A stretch of DNA of 64,000 bases, from the NCBI RefSeq assembly GCF_013009075.1, contig NZ_CP053108.1:806001-870000 (forward strand), written 5' to 3'. The notes below the pieces were generated by a model. The model was not told the DNA's origin, did no database searches, and saw nothing but the letters and a program-made list of their open reading frames with translations. The position numbers and the translations under genes are program-made. Positions 55,328-64,000 of the stretch are shown one piece after another (the first letter of the stretch is position 1; each line of letters opens with the position of its first letter). Source of the stretch: Halomonas sp. TA22 (GTDB lineage Bacteria; Pseudomonadota; Gammaproteobacteria; Pseudomonadales; Halomonadaceae).

Positions 55328-58173
55328 TGCCTACTCTGTCCTTATCGAAGGCTGCCCTATGCCGCCTCGTCGCCATGGCGCTCGTTCTGGCACTGGGCAC
55401 CAGCCTGATGCCGGTCCAGGCGGACGACGACGGTATTGCGGCCGTCAAGACGCCTCGCGTCAGTCCACACGACACCCGCGACTACCGCCTTCTGACCCTC
55501 GACAATGGGCTCCAGGTACTGCTGGTGAGCGATGGGGAGGCCGACAAGGCCGCCGCCTCGATGAATGTCAGCGTAGGCAGTGCTCATGACCCCGAGGATC
55601 TGGCCGGCCTTGCGCACTTTCTTGAGCACATGCTGTTCCTGGGCACCGAGGAGTTTCCTGAAGCGGATGCCTATCAGAGCTATATCAACCGTCACGGCGG
55701 GACTCACAACGCCTTCACCGCCCCCCAGGACACCAACTACTTCTTTGATATCGAGCCCGAGGCGTTGCCCGGAGCGTTGGAGCGTTTCAGCCGCTTCTTC
55801 GTCTCGCCCCTCTTCAATGCCGACCAGCTCAGCAGCGAGCGCAGCATCGTGCATTCCGAGTATCAGGCGCGCCGGCGAGACGAAGGGCGTCGCGAGCTCG
55901 ACGTGATGAACCAGCTGCTCAATCCCGATAACCCCACCACTCAGTTCGCCGTGGGTAGCCGCGAGACCCTAGCGGATCGTCCCGAGGGCGAGCCAAGCCT
56001 GCGTGAGCGGGTGATCGAATTCTACGAGCGCTACTACGATACCAATCTCATGCAGCTGGCGATCGTCGCACCCCAGCCGCTCGATGAACTGGAAACGCTG
56101 GTACAGGAGCGCTTCACCGATATCGCCAGCGGCGACCGCTCTCGCCCGCAGATCGAGGCACCGCTGGTGCGTGAGGGAAGCCTGCCGATGGCGGTCGAGA
56201 TCCAGTCGCTACGCGACAGCCGTCGTCTACGCTTTTTGTTCCCCATGCAGGACCCGCGCGACGACTACCGTACCAAGCCGGCCGATTACATCGCGCACCT
56301 ACTGGGCCATGAGGGCGATGGCAGCCTGCTGGCGGTACTCCGCGATGCCGGACTTGCCGATGGTCTCTCCGCCGGTGTGAGCCGTAGCGACGGTAACCAG
56401 GCGCTGTTCTCGATCGATATCAGCCTGACGCCCCGCGGCGCCGAGCAGCAGGCCGTCATCCAGGCCACCCTGATGCAGGCCATCGAGCAGATTCGCGACG
56501 AGGGTCTCGATGAGTGGCGCTACACGGAGCAGACCAGTCTTGCCGAGCAGCAGTTCCGCTTTCAGCAGCATGGCGCCCCCATGCAGAGCGCCATGAGTCT
56601 GGCCATGAATTTGGCCTACTACCCGAGCGAGGACGTCAACTACGCCTCCTATCGCATGGATGGCTTCGATCGCGAGCAGATCGAGCGCTACCTCTCGGCA
56701 CTGACCCCCGATAACATGACCAGGATCTACAGCGCCCCTGACATCGAGGGCGACCAGACCTCTCCCTGGTTCGATGCCGACTATCGTGTCGAGCAGCCCG
56801 AGGCCTGGGAGAGCGCCGAGGCTCTCGACGGCCTCGCCCTCCCCTCGCCCAATCCTTATGTCGCCGAGGATCTGACCCTTATCGAAGAGCAGGACAGCCT
56901 ACCCGTGCAACTGGTCGATACCAACGGCTTCACGCTGTGGCATCAGACCCACTCGGGCTTCAATACCCCCACCGTCGAATGGCGCTTCAGTCTGCAGCAT
57001 CCTCAGGTGGCCCAAAGCGCTCGTGACGCGGCCCTGACACGACTGCTGGCCGGCTGGCTCGACGACAGTCTCAACGAAACGTTCTACCCGGCGCGTCTGG
57101 CGGGTCATCGCTTCGAGTCCTACGCCCACTCGCGCGGCATCACGCTCTCCTTCTCGGGATGGCGGGATCGTCAGGATCTGCTGATGCGCCAGGCACTCTC
57201 CCAACTGATCGAGGGCACCATCGATGACGCCAGCGTCGACCGGGTCCGCTATCGCCTGGTGCGGGAGTGGCGTAATGCGCCCCAGGGCGCCCTGCACCAG
57301 CAGGCCAACCGCACCCTGGGCGAAGCCCTGGTACGGCCACAGTGGTCCACTCCCGCCCTGCTGAAGGCCATCTCCGAGCTCGACGCGGATGACCTGCGAG
57401 AGTTTCGACAGCAGTTCCTCGATGCGCTGCGCATCGAGGCCATGGCGGTAGGCAATCTGCGCTCGGAGCTCGCCGAGCGCGAAGCCAGCCTGGTAGCCAA
57501 TGCGCTGCGCCCCCGACTCGGCGGCGATGCCATTACCTCGCTGACTCCCTTGCAAGGCAAGGGGCTGCCCGACCTGCACCCACAAACCACTCGCGAAGAG
57601 TCAATCGTGCTGCGCTATCTGCAGGGCCCCAACCGCTCTCTGGAGAGTCAGGCGAGACTGGCGATACTCGGTCAACTGATCGATACGCCGTTTTATACAC
57701 GCCTACGTAGCGAGGAGCAGCTGGGCTATGTGGTCCACGCGGGCTATTCGCCTCTGCTCGATGCCCCCGGCCTGGCGCTTCTGGTGCAGTCGCCCGACAC
57801 TACTCGCGAGGTGATTCAGGAGCGTATCGATCTCTTTCTCGACGATTTCGAAACCTACCTGGCCGAGCTGGATGACGACGCCCTTGCCCCCTACCGCCAG
57901 TCGGTGCGTGATAGCCTGCTGCGTCGCGACACCTCGCTGGGGGCTCTGGCCAACCGCCTGTGGATAGCGCTCTCCTATGGCGATACCGACTTCGACCGCC
58001 GTGAGCGTCTGGCGGCACAGGTCATGCAGACCGGTACCGATGAGTTGTGCGATACCTGGTCGGCCCTGCGCGAACGCGAAGCGATCAATGTCACCTTCGA
58101 CCCGGGCGATACGCCGAGCGATATCACCTCGCTGACCGAAGGGCTACAACCGCTTCCCGACGGCGAGGACTGA
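55324..58173 (+). CDS. Secreted M16 peptidase, pitrilysin (protease III) type
   Basis: 949 residues, the size of E. coli Ptr/pitrilysin (about 960). Signal peptide at 1-33 (ALCRLVAMALVLALGTSLMP, cleavage likely after VQA). Zinc motif HFLEH at 98-102 with the third ligand in ERSIVHSEYQ. The second half has LRSEEQLGYVVHAGY, the M16 substrate-binding segment. It should degrade peptides in the periplasm. It starts on the SRAP stop (ATGA). A second M16 gene, pqqF, lies at 5.3 kb but is cytosolic and distinct. Confidence 0.92.
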   Translation: MMPTLSLSKAALCRLVAMALVLALGTSLMPVQADDDGIAAVKTPRVSPHDTRDYRLLTLDNGLQVLLVSDGEADKAAASMNVSVGSAHDPEDLAGLAHFLEHMLFLGTEEFPEADAYQSYINRHGGTHNAFTAPQDTNYFFDIEPEALPGALERFSRFFVSPLFNADQLSSERSIVHSEYQARRRDEGRRELDVMNQLLNPDNPTTQFAVGSRETLADRPEGEPSLRERVIEFYERYYDTNLMQLAIVAPQPLDELETLVQERFTDIASGDRSRPQIEAPLVREGSLPMAVEIQSLRDSRRLRFLFPMQDPRDDYRTKPADYIAHLLGHEGDGSLLAVLRDAGLADGLSAGVSRSDGNQALFSIDISLTPRGAEQQAVIQATLMQAIEQIRDEGLDEWRYTEQTSLAEQQFRFQQHGAPMQSAMSLAMNLAYYPSEDVNYASYRMDGFDREQIERYLSALTPDNMTRIYSAPDIEGDQTSPWFDADYRVEQPEAWESAEALDGLALPSPNPYVAEDLTLIEEQDSLPVQLVDTNGFTLWHQTHSGFNTPTVEWRFSLQHPQVAQSARDAALTRLLAGWLDDSLNETFYPARLAGHRFESYAHSRGITLSFSGWRDRQDLLMRQALSQLIEGTIDDASVDRVRYRLVREWRNAPQGALHQQANRTLGEALVRPQWSTPALLKAISELDADDLREFRQQFLDALRIEAMAVGNLRSELAEREASLVANALRPRLGGDAITSLTPLQGKGLPDLHPQTTREESIVLRYLQGPNRSLESQARLAILGQLIDTPFYTRLRSEEQLGYVVHAGYSPLLDAPGLALLVQSPDTTREVIQERIDLFLDDFETYLAELDDDALAPYRQSVRDSLLRRDTSLGALANRLWIALSYGDTDFDRRERLAAQVMQTGTDELCDTWSALREREAINVTFDPGDTPSDITSLTEGLQPLPDGED

Positions 58174-58186
58174 TTCCTCATCTCCA

Positions 58187-58228
58187 AACGCATCACGCCC
58201 GGACGAACTTGTCCGGGCGTGATGCGTT
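58187..58228. terminator. 18-base-pair perfect hairpin between converging genes
   Basis: 58187-58204 is a perfect inverted repeat of 58211-58228 around GAACTT. It lies 13 bases after the M16 gene and 15 after the sbcB stop, between the two. There is no T-run on either side, so it is unusually stable but not a classic terminator. Confidence 0.75.
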
Positions 58229-58243
58229 CTGACCGAGAAAACG

Positions 58244-59704
58244 CTAGCCGAAGGCCTGCGGCGGCATGATGGCCTCGACATGCATCACCAGCTCCTCCAG
58301 CACTTGCCGCTGGTCGTCATCCAGCGCTACCTGATTGAGGCGTTCGATCTCGCGAGCGAATCCCTGCAGGGTCAACCCCCCAAGCGTGCTGTCATTCATG
58401 CGTGCCCAGCGGTAGGCATCCCAGCGGGCATTTTCACTACTCGAGAGGGTGTCGGGATAACTGCGGGCGCGCAGACGGAACAGCATCTCCTCCAGGCGCG
58501 GATCCTGAAACGCGAAGGGGGTATCGCCCAGCGACCAGGGGTCGCTCTTCAGCGCACGCTGCATCTCCTTGCGGTCCGCCGGTGAAAAGAAGCCACCTGA
58601 GTAGAGCATCATGTCCGGGTCGTGCGGCCCCTCGGCCGGCGGCTCGGCAAACGCCTGCGCCGCCTTGCGCGCCGCTTCTGGGTGGGCGCAAAGCGTCTTC
58701 CAGTGCTGCTCACAGCGCGCCCGATCGAGGCAGAGGCGGGCCGCCACCGGTTCGGTGACCGCCTTGATCGGCATTACCACCGGGCTGCGGTTGATGTGGA
58801 TCACCTTGAGCGGTATCCGCGTTTCCCCCTCGGCAAGCTCATCGGCGCTGACGAAGACGCGTGCGCGTATCTCCTCGACGGAGAGTTCGAACAAGGGAGT
58901 TGGGTCCTCCGAGAGATCGTAGACGATCACCCCGTTGGGATTGAGGGGGTGTTCGGCCAGCGGCACCACCAGGGCACCGCAGCCACGACTGGCGGGATAG
59001 CGGCGCGAGATATGCAGCATCGGCTTGCGCAGTGGGATATCCAGCAGCCGGGCGACCTCGCGCTTGCTGCGCAGCCGCAGTAGGAAGTCGAATAGCTGAG
59101 GATTGCGTGCCTTCAGCAGTCGCGCCAGGGCAATAGTGGCACGCACATCGGCCAGGGCGTCATGAGCCCCGGCATGTTCGATGCCGTTGGCAGCCGTCAG
59201 ATGTTCGAGCTTGAAGCTCGGCGTGCCATCATCGCGCTTCGGCCATTCGATACCCTCGGGGCGCAGTGCATGAAAGGCCCTTACCACATCGATCAGATCC
59301 CAGCGCGAATTGCCATTCTGCCACTCACGGGCATAGGGATCGATCAGGTTGCGGTAGAAGAGATGGCGACTGACCTCATCGTCGAAGCGCAGGCTGTTGT
59401 AGCCCAGCACGCAGCTACCGGCTTCGCTCATCAAGGCGTTGATGCGCTGGGCGAACTCCACTTCGGGCATGCCGCGTCGACGCACCTGCTGGGGAGTGAT
59501 GCCGGTGATCAGGCAGGCCTGGGGGTGCGGTAGGTAGTCATCGGCGAGCTTGCAGTACCACATGATCGGCTCGCCGATCTCGTTTAGGTCGGCATCGGTT
59601 CGAATGGCGGCAAACTGAGAGGGGCGATCACGGCGCGGGTCGGCGCCGAAAGTCTCGTAATCGTGCCACAGAAAACACTGTGGCGCGGCGTTGGGCTGCG
59701 CCAT
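58244..59704 (-). CDS. sbcB: Exodeoxyribonuclease I
   Basis: 486 residues, the length of E. coli ExoI (475). DEDDh motifs: FLWHDYETFGADP, YNSLRFDDEVSRH and the HDALADVRATIALARL region. It digests single-stranded DNA 3'-5' in repair and recombination. The start at 59704 is canonical. It stands alone, upstream of a hairpin and 108 bases after minE. Confidence 0.94.
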   Translation of the reverse strand: MAQPNAAPQCFLWHDYETFGADPRRDRPSQFAAIRTDADLNEIGEPIMWYCKLADDYLPHPQACLITGITPQQVRRRGMPEVEFAQRINALMSEAGSCVLGYNSLRFDDEVSRHLFYRNLIDPYAREWQNGNSRWDLIDVVRAFHALRPEGIEWPKRDDGTPSFKLEHLTAANGIEHAGAHDALADVRATIALARLLKARNPQLFDFLLRLRSKREVARLLDIPLRKPMLHISRRYPASRGCGALVVPLAEHPLNPNGVIVYDLSEDPTPLFELSVEEIRARVFVSADELAEGETRIPLKVIHINRSPVVMPIKAVTEPVAARLCLDRARCEQHWKTLCAHPEAARKAAQAFAEPPAEGPHDPDMMLYSGGFFSPADRKEMQRALKSDPWSLGDTPFAFQDPRLEEMLFRLRARSYPDTLSSSENARWDAYRWARMNDSTLGGLTLQGFAREIERLNQVALDDDQRQVLEELVMHVEAIMPPQAFG

Positions 59705-59812
59705 GGGCAATCTCTCTTCAGCGGGCCGGGAGCACAGCCTATCACAGCCCACACTCCCTGGCAGCGCTCAGGCCGCATTGCAGACGAGCGGCATGCACCG
59801 GGACTATCGCCA

Positions 59813-60064
59813 CTAGCTGCGCGGCAGTGTCACATTCAGCTCGAGCACCGAGCAGTCATCGTCACGATCGAGACTGATGTTGATGGCGTCCTGATCCACC
59901 TTGACGTAGCGGCGAATCACTTCGAGCAGCTCACGCTCCAGCATCGGCATGTAGTCCGGCTGATCGCGCTGGCTGCGCTGGTGGGCCACGATGATCTGCA
60001 GCCTCTCCTTGGCGACAGAAGCGGTCTTCTTGCGTTCGCCTCTGAGAAAATCCAGTAGTTTCAA
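59813..60064 (-). CDS. minE: Cell division topological specificity factor MinE
   Basis: 83 residues: [32 protein letters not shown]-type start (membrane-targeting helix and the MinD-binding segment) and a C-terminal dimer domain. It drives the pole-to-pole oscillation of MinCD. It overlaps minD by four bases. Confidence 0.96.
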   Translation of the reverse strand: MKLLDFLRGERKKTASVAKERLQIIVAHQRSQRDQPDYMPMLERELLEVIRRYVKVDQDAINISLDRDDDCSVLELNVTLPRS

Positions 60065-60879
60065 CGGCGACCTCCCCCGAATACTCGGCTCAGCAGACTC
60101 TTCTTCTGGAACTCATGGAAGCGCAGCGGGACCTCTTCACCGAGCAGGCGCGAGACCGTATCGGTATAGGCTTGGCCCGCATCGCTCTTGATGTCGTGAG
60201 TGACGGGCACCCCCTGGTTGGAGGCTCTCAGTACCGCCTCGGACTCGGGGATCAGGCCAATCAGATCGATGGCCAGGATTTCACGGATGTCGTCGAGATT
60301 GAGCATGTCGCCGTCATCGACCCGTGCAGGGTTGTAGCGGGTGATCAGCAGATGCTCCTTGATCGGATCCTCGCCACGCTCGGCACGCCGAGTCTTGGAG
60401 GCCAGCAATCCCAGGATGCGGTCCGAGTCGCGTACCGACGAGACCTCCGGGTTGGTGACCACCACCGCTTCGTCGGCATAGTACATGGCCAACTGGGCGC
60501 CACGCTCGATGCCGGCTGGCGAGTCACAGATGATGTAATCGAAATCCTTCGCCAGCGTCTCGAGTATCTTCTCGACACCCTCGGTTGTCAGGGCATCCTT
60601 GTCGCGTGTCTGGGAGGCCGGAAGAATGTGCAGGTTGTCGACGCGCTTGTCGCGGATCAATGCCTGATTGAGTCCCGCCTCGCCCTGGATCACGTTCACC
60701 AGGTCATAGACCACGCGGCGCTCGCAACCCATGATCAAATCGAGGTTACGCAGCCCCACGTCAAAGTCGATCACTACCGTCTTGTTGCCACGCAGGGCGA
60801 GGCCGGTGGCAATCGCAGCCGCGCTGGTGGTTTTTCCGACCCCGCCTTTCCCGGAGGTCACTACGATGATCTTGGCCAA
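60061..60879 (-). CDS. minD: Septum site-determining ATPase MinD
   Basis: 272 residues. Deviant Walker [23 protein letters not shown], and the C-terminal amphipathic membrane helix (LLSRVFGGG). It recruits MinC to the membrane. The start is TTG 60879 ([16 protein letters not shown]), with AGGA eight bases upstream; the ATG at 60927 would add 16 residues unknown in MinD. It follows minC by 62 bases. Confidence 0.95.
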   Translation of the reverse strand: MAKIIVVTSGKGGVGKTTSAAAIATGLALRGNKTVVIDFDVGLRNLDLIMGCERRVVYDLVNVIQGEAGLNQALIRDKRVDNLHILPASQTRDKDALTTEGVEKILETLAKDFDYIICDSPAGIERGAQLAMYYADEAVVVTNPEVSSVRDSDRILGLLASKTRRAERGEDPIKEHLLITRYNPARVDDGDMLNLDDIREILAIDLIGLIPESEAVLRASNQGVPVTHDIKSDAGQAYTDTVSRLLGEEVPLRFHEFQKKSLLSRVFGGGRR

Positions 60880-60941
60880 GATAAACGTCCTGTCGCTAGT
60901 CGCTATAAATGGTGTGGGGTGAGCCACTGGGGCTCATGAGC

Positions 60942-61691
60942 CTAGCTCAGCGAGGCGATGGCCAGTTGGTCGTCGTCGCTGAGACGGACCTGCACGGGAG
61001 TCCCGAGCAACCGTGGGTCGATATCTTCCAAACGCTTGTAATGACCCGCCACCGAGAGCAGCTCGGCATGCAGTTCCCGACAGAAGATGCCCGCCTGGCG
61101 ATCACCATGAATTCCCGCCAGAGCCCGGCCGCGCAAGGCGCCGTAGACATGGACACTACCGCCGGCCAACACCTCGGCACCGGCATTCACCGCGCCGATC
61201 ACCACCAGGTCGCCTGTCGGTGCCGTCACCTGCTGACCGGAACGCACGGTACCGCGATGAATGCGACCACCGCTTGCCACGGTCACCGGCAATTCGATTT
61301 CGGCGGCATCATCGGAGAGTGCCATCTCTTGGACGGGCGTGACACTCTCCAGCGTGCGCGGCTTGATGTCCTGCGGCGGAAACCAGCCCAGCCCCAGCGC
61401 CCAGGCCGACTGCTTGACTGGGTCGGAACCGCCGCGCACAGCGACCGGCAACAACTTGTGCGCCCGGCATACTGCACAGATCCGCTCGAGCGCCAGGTGG
61501 GGCTCATCGAGCTTTTCCACGCTGAGCACTACCGGGGTATGCTGAAAGAAGGCCGGCGACTGGCTGACCTTGCTGGCCAGTTGCGTGCGGATCTGCTCAG
61601 GGTCGGCACTGACCAGTTCCATGACCGTCATGGGGAGCATACCGCCTTTGAAAGTGAAGGCGATGCTTTCCCTGTCCATGTTCAGGCTCAT
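60942..61691 (-). CDS. minC: Septum site-determining protein MinC
   Basis: 249 residues: an N-terminal domain that blocks FtsZ polymer (FTFKGGMLPMTVMELVSAD), a linker, and the right-handed beta-helix C-terminus (SGQQVTAPTGDLVVIGAVNAG, GGSVHVYGALRGRALAG), which binds MinD and FtsZ. ATG 61691 is chosen; the upstream reading frame is not supported. First gene of minC-minD-minE. Confidence 0.93.
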   Translation of the reverse strand: MSLNMDRESIAFTFKGGMLPMTVMELVSADPEQIRTQLASKVSQSPAFFQHTPVVLSVEKLDEPHLALERICAVCRAHKLLPVAVRGGSDPVKQSAWALGLGWFPPQDIKPRTLESVTPVQEMALSDDAAEIELPVTVASGGRIHRGTVRSGQQVTAPTGDLVVIGAVNAGAEVLAGGSVHVYGALRGRALAGIHGDRQAGIFCRELHAELLSVAGHYKRLEDIDPRLLGTPVQVRLSDDDQLAIASLS

Positions 61692-61895
61692 AGCCGGACT
61701 CCACGCGTCGGTTGATGTGAGTAAAGCTAAGCGAGGGGAGTTCCCCCTGCAACTGATCATAAGACCAGCCGTGGCTCTTGTCAGCGCTTCGATACCCAGC
61801 GAGGGCGGTTTCAGGCTTTTACGCCACATCGACTCATGCTTAGATAAGTTTCGCAGACCACTACAGGAATGTGCGTCGTTATGTCAGGAAGGTTC

Positions 61896-64000
61896 ATGTC
61901 AGGATGGTTTCGCCAGCTCTTTTCTCCCAGCTGGCAGCACCCGGACCCCAAGCGCCGGCGCTTGGCCTGCGAGGGGCTGGATGCCAGCAGTACCGATGAC
62001 CGGGTAATCCTCGAACGTCTTGCCATCGACAGCGATGCCGGTGTACGTCAGAGCGCCCTGGCAAGACTCAACGACCCCGACCGCCTGCTGGAACTGAAAG
62101 GAAATGAGCAGGATAGCCCCGAGCTGCTGGGGCGCCTGACAGCGCTGCTGATCGGTGCCGACGGCGGCCTTCCCCTTGACCGGCGACTTGAGTGTGTCGA
62201 GCGTCTCGCCGATGCGGCGCTACTCGCCGAGGTCGCCCTGCATGGCGACAACCAGCAACTGCGCCTGGTGGCCCTGGCAAGCATTTGCGATGACGAAGAA
62301 GAGACGCTGATCCTGCAAGCCTGTGAGAACGGCATTGCCGCCGTGCGCCATGCCGCCGCCGGCCGTATCGCCAGCGAAGAGGGGTTGGCCCGACTGGTGC
62401 GCCAGGCACGACGCGACAAGCAGGTCGTGCGCCTTGCCCGCGAGAAGCTCAACCGGCTGCGTGCCGATGCCTCGCAGAGTGCCGCTCGCCGGGCCGAGCG
62501 CGAGCGCATCCTGCAGACCCTCGAGCGGCATGCCCAGCATACCTGGGAGCCACTCTATGGTGGCCATTACCGTCACCTGAAGCGCAAGTGGGAAGGGCTT
62601 GGCGACGTTCCCAGTCCTGAACAGGAGCAGCGTTATCAAGAAGCCTGCCTACTGTGCCGCAAGACGCTGGCCGACCATGAGGCCCAGCAACATGTCCATG
62701 AGGCCGCCGATCGCCGACGTGAGGATGCCGACCAGACACGAGAATCGCTGCTCGAGGCGTTTGAGGAAGCTATCACCGGATTACGCGAAGACAAGAGGCT
62801 CGCCGCTCAGGATATCGACAGCCTGCGTTCTCAGAAACAACTACTGACCAATCGCTGGCAGACGCTTTCCGACAAGCACCCCCCCGATGAGGCGCTGAGC
62901 CTACGCTATGACACGACGCTAGAGGCGTACGACTACATCGGCCATGCCTGGGAGCGCTTCCGGGCCCAGAGCACCGCTATGGAAGAGGCCCTTGGCGAGC
63001 ATGATGTGGCCCGACTGAGAGAGCGCCTCCACGCCTGCGCCTGGCCTGATGATCTCCCCTTGCCATCGCTACTGGCCAAGGCCACTGCCGCCCTCACTCT
63101 CGACGCCGCCCTCCCGGCGGAAGTACACCGCGAGCCCTTCCTGCAGGAACTTCAGCAGGTGCAGTCGCTACTCGAGCGTGGCGCATTCAAGAGCGCCAGC
63201 CGTCTGCACCAACGCCTGCGTCAGCGCAGCGAGCTCCTCGCAGAGCAGGATCGCCAAGAGCTGCTGCCTATCCTCAAGCGGCTCGGGGCCCAGCTTGCCG
63301 AGTTGCGTGATTGGCGAGGCTTCGTTGCCGGGCCGAAACGTACCCAGCTCTGTCAGGCGATTACCGAATTGGCCGACGACACGATGCTGGCGGAGCCCGA
63401 GATCGACCGACGCCATCGTCAGCTGGTCAGGGAGTGGAAAGTACTGGGAGACGCCGCCGTCAATCGTGAGCTCGCCGCTCACTTCCGCAGCGCATCCGAC
63501 CGCATCCATGCTCGCCTGGCCCCTTGGCAAGCACAGCGCGACGCCCAGCGCCAGCGTAATCTGGAGGCTCGGAAAGCACTCTGCGAGCAGCTCGAAGCGC
63601 TGCTCAACCAGCCCGACCCGGCCGCCAACCCCGACGTGCTCCGCGAAATTCGCGACAAGTCGCGCGAACAGTGGCAGCGCTACTCACCCGTGCCACGCAA
63701 GCAGTCCGATAGCATCGGGCGCCGCTTTGGCCGGGTGCGCCACGGCTTGCAGGCACTGATCGACCGCCGCGCTCAGGAGATCGCCACGGCCAAGCGTGAG
63801 CTGATCGAACAGGCCGCAGCACTGCTCGAGAGCGAGGCCCCAAGCCACCAGCGCGCCGAACGGGCCAAGGCGCTTCAGCAACGCTGGCGCGACCTGGGAC
63901 GGGCGCCCAAGGGAGAAGAGCAAGCCTTGTGGCGTGAGTTTCGTGCCCTTTGCGACCGCATCTTTGCCGGCCGCGAAGCTGAGCGCAACGATCGCGTCCA
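61896..64000 (+). CDS. DUF349 domain protein, partial (3' end outside window)
   Basis: At least 701 residues, running off the window. It starts MSGWFRQLFSPSWQHPDPKR with AGGAAGG just upstream; an ATG fifteen bases earlier is in frame. Repeated DUF349-type units rich in Arg, Glu and Leu can be seen (HLKRKWEGLGD, VREWKVLGDAA, LQQRWRDLGRAP), each a helical hairpin ending in a W..LG motif. Function is unknown. It is divergent from minC. Confidence 0.85.
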   Translation, partial: MSGWFRQLFSPSWQHPDPKRRRLACEGLDASSTDDRVILERLAIDSDAGVRQSALARLNDPDRLLELKGNEQDSPELLGRLTALLIGADGGLPLDRRLECVERLADAALLAEVALHGDNQQLRLVALASICDDEEETLILQACENGIAAVRHAAAGRIASEEGLARLVRQARRDKQVVRLAREKLNRLRADASQSAARRAERERILQTLERHAQHTWEPLYGGHYRHLKRKWEGLGDVPSPEQEQRYQEACLLCRKTLADHEAQQHVHEAADRRREDADQTRESLLEAFEEAITGLREDKRLAAQDIDSLRSQKQLLTNRWQTLSDKHPPDEALSLRYDTTLEAYDYIGHAWERFRAQSTAMEEALGEHDVARLRERLHACAWPDDLPLPSLLAKATAALTLDAALPAEVHREPFLQELQQVQSLLERGAFKSASRLHQRLRQRSELLAEQDRQELLPILKRLGAQLAELRDWRGFVAGPKRTQLCQAITELADDTMLAEPEIDRRHRQLVREWKVLGDAAVNRELAAHFRSASDRIHARLAPWQAQRDAQRQRNLEARKALCEQLEALLNQPDPAANPDVLREIRDKSREQWQRYSPVPRKQSDSIGRRFGRVRHGLQALIDRRAQEIATAKRELIEQAAALLESEAPSHQRAERAKALQQRWRDLGRAPKGEEQALWREFRALCDRIFAGREAERNDRV

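Overview
The window reads as a typical chromosomal segment of a high-GC gammaproteobacterium. Gene content, codon use and gene neighbourhoods fit a halomonad (Halomonas or a close relative); this is an inference from recognised families and synteny, not from a marker gene search. No rRNA, tRNA, CRISPR array, insertion sequence, integrase of mobile type or prophage gene was recognised. Almost all of it is densely packed housekeeping operons, with a few accessory insertions.

Layout. 1-334 is an AT-rich stretch without a gene, then azlC-azlD (amino acid exporter) and a small membrane protein. 1.94-7.83 kb is a complete pqqA-B-C-D-E-F operon for the redox cofactor PQQ, including the 23-residue precursor PqqA. 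Convergent to it are a membrane-anchored hypothetical, NAD-malic enzyme (maeA) and a YeeE/YedE sulfur transporter. 11.8-17.2 kb on the minus strand carries radC, rpmB-rpmG, mutM, rlmI, a DUF2007 protein, a thioesterase and trpS. 17.4-22.3 kb on the plus strand is coaBC-dut-algC-argB-slmA. 22.4-26.5 kb is ftsY-ftsE-ftsX-rpoH (minus). rsmD and zapB follow on plus, then bolA-(holD-like)-rimI and a DHA2 efflux pump on minus.

30.7-33.8 kb is prfB-lysS with a small acidic protein; prfB has the classical programmed +1 frameshift at codon 26. 34.0-39.4 kb is an accessory block (fadL, merR-copA-mini membrane peptide, YitT) lying between prfB and recJ, which belong to one conserved neighbourhood in pseudomonads. 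39.4-45.7 kb is xerD-dsbC-hom-thrC-recJ. 45.8-49.6 kb is ffh followed by rpsP-rimM-trmD-rplS. 49.8-51.9 kb is ypjD and a CorC/CNNM-type transporter. 52.0-58.2 kb holds a TetR regulator with a fused MFS/acyltransferase, then a degenerate SRAP-domain protein translationally coupled to a secreted M16 protease. The end is sbcB, minC-minD-minE and the start of a large DUF349 protein that runs off the window.

The most unusual points are: a SRAP (YedK/HMCES-like) protein in which all four catalytic residues are replaced, coupled to a pitrilysin-like protease; a likely unannotated DNA polymerase III psi subunit (HolD) before rimI; two mutually exclusive perfect hairpins at the coaBC-dut junction; a MerR regulator with a divalent-metal-type cysteine that controls a Cu(I)-type ATPase and a 24-residue membrane peptide; candidate operators for PsrA (fadL), the TetR protein and the MerR protein; and a tandem duplication that includes the rlmI start codon.
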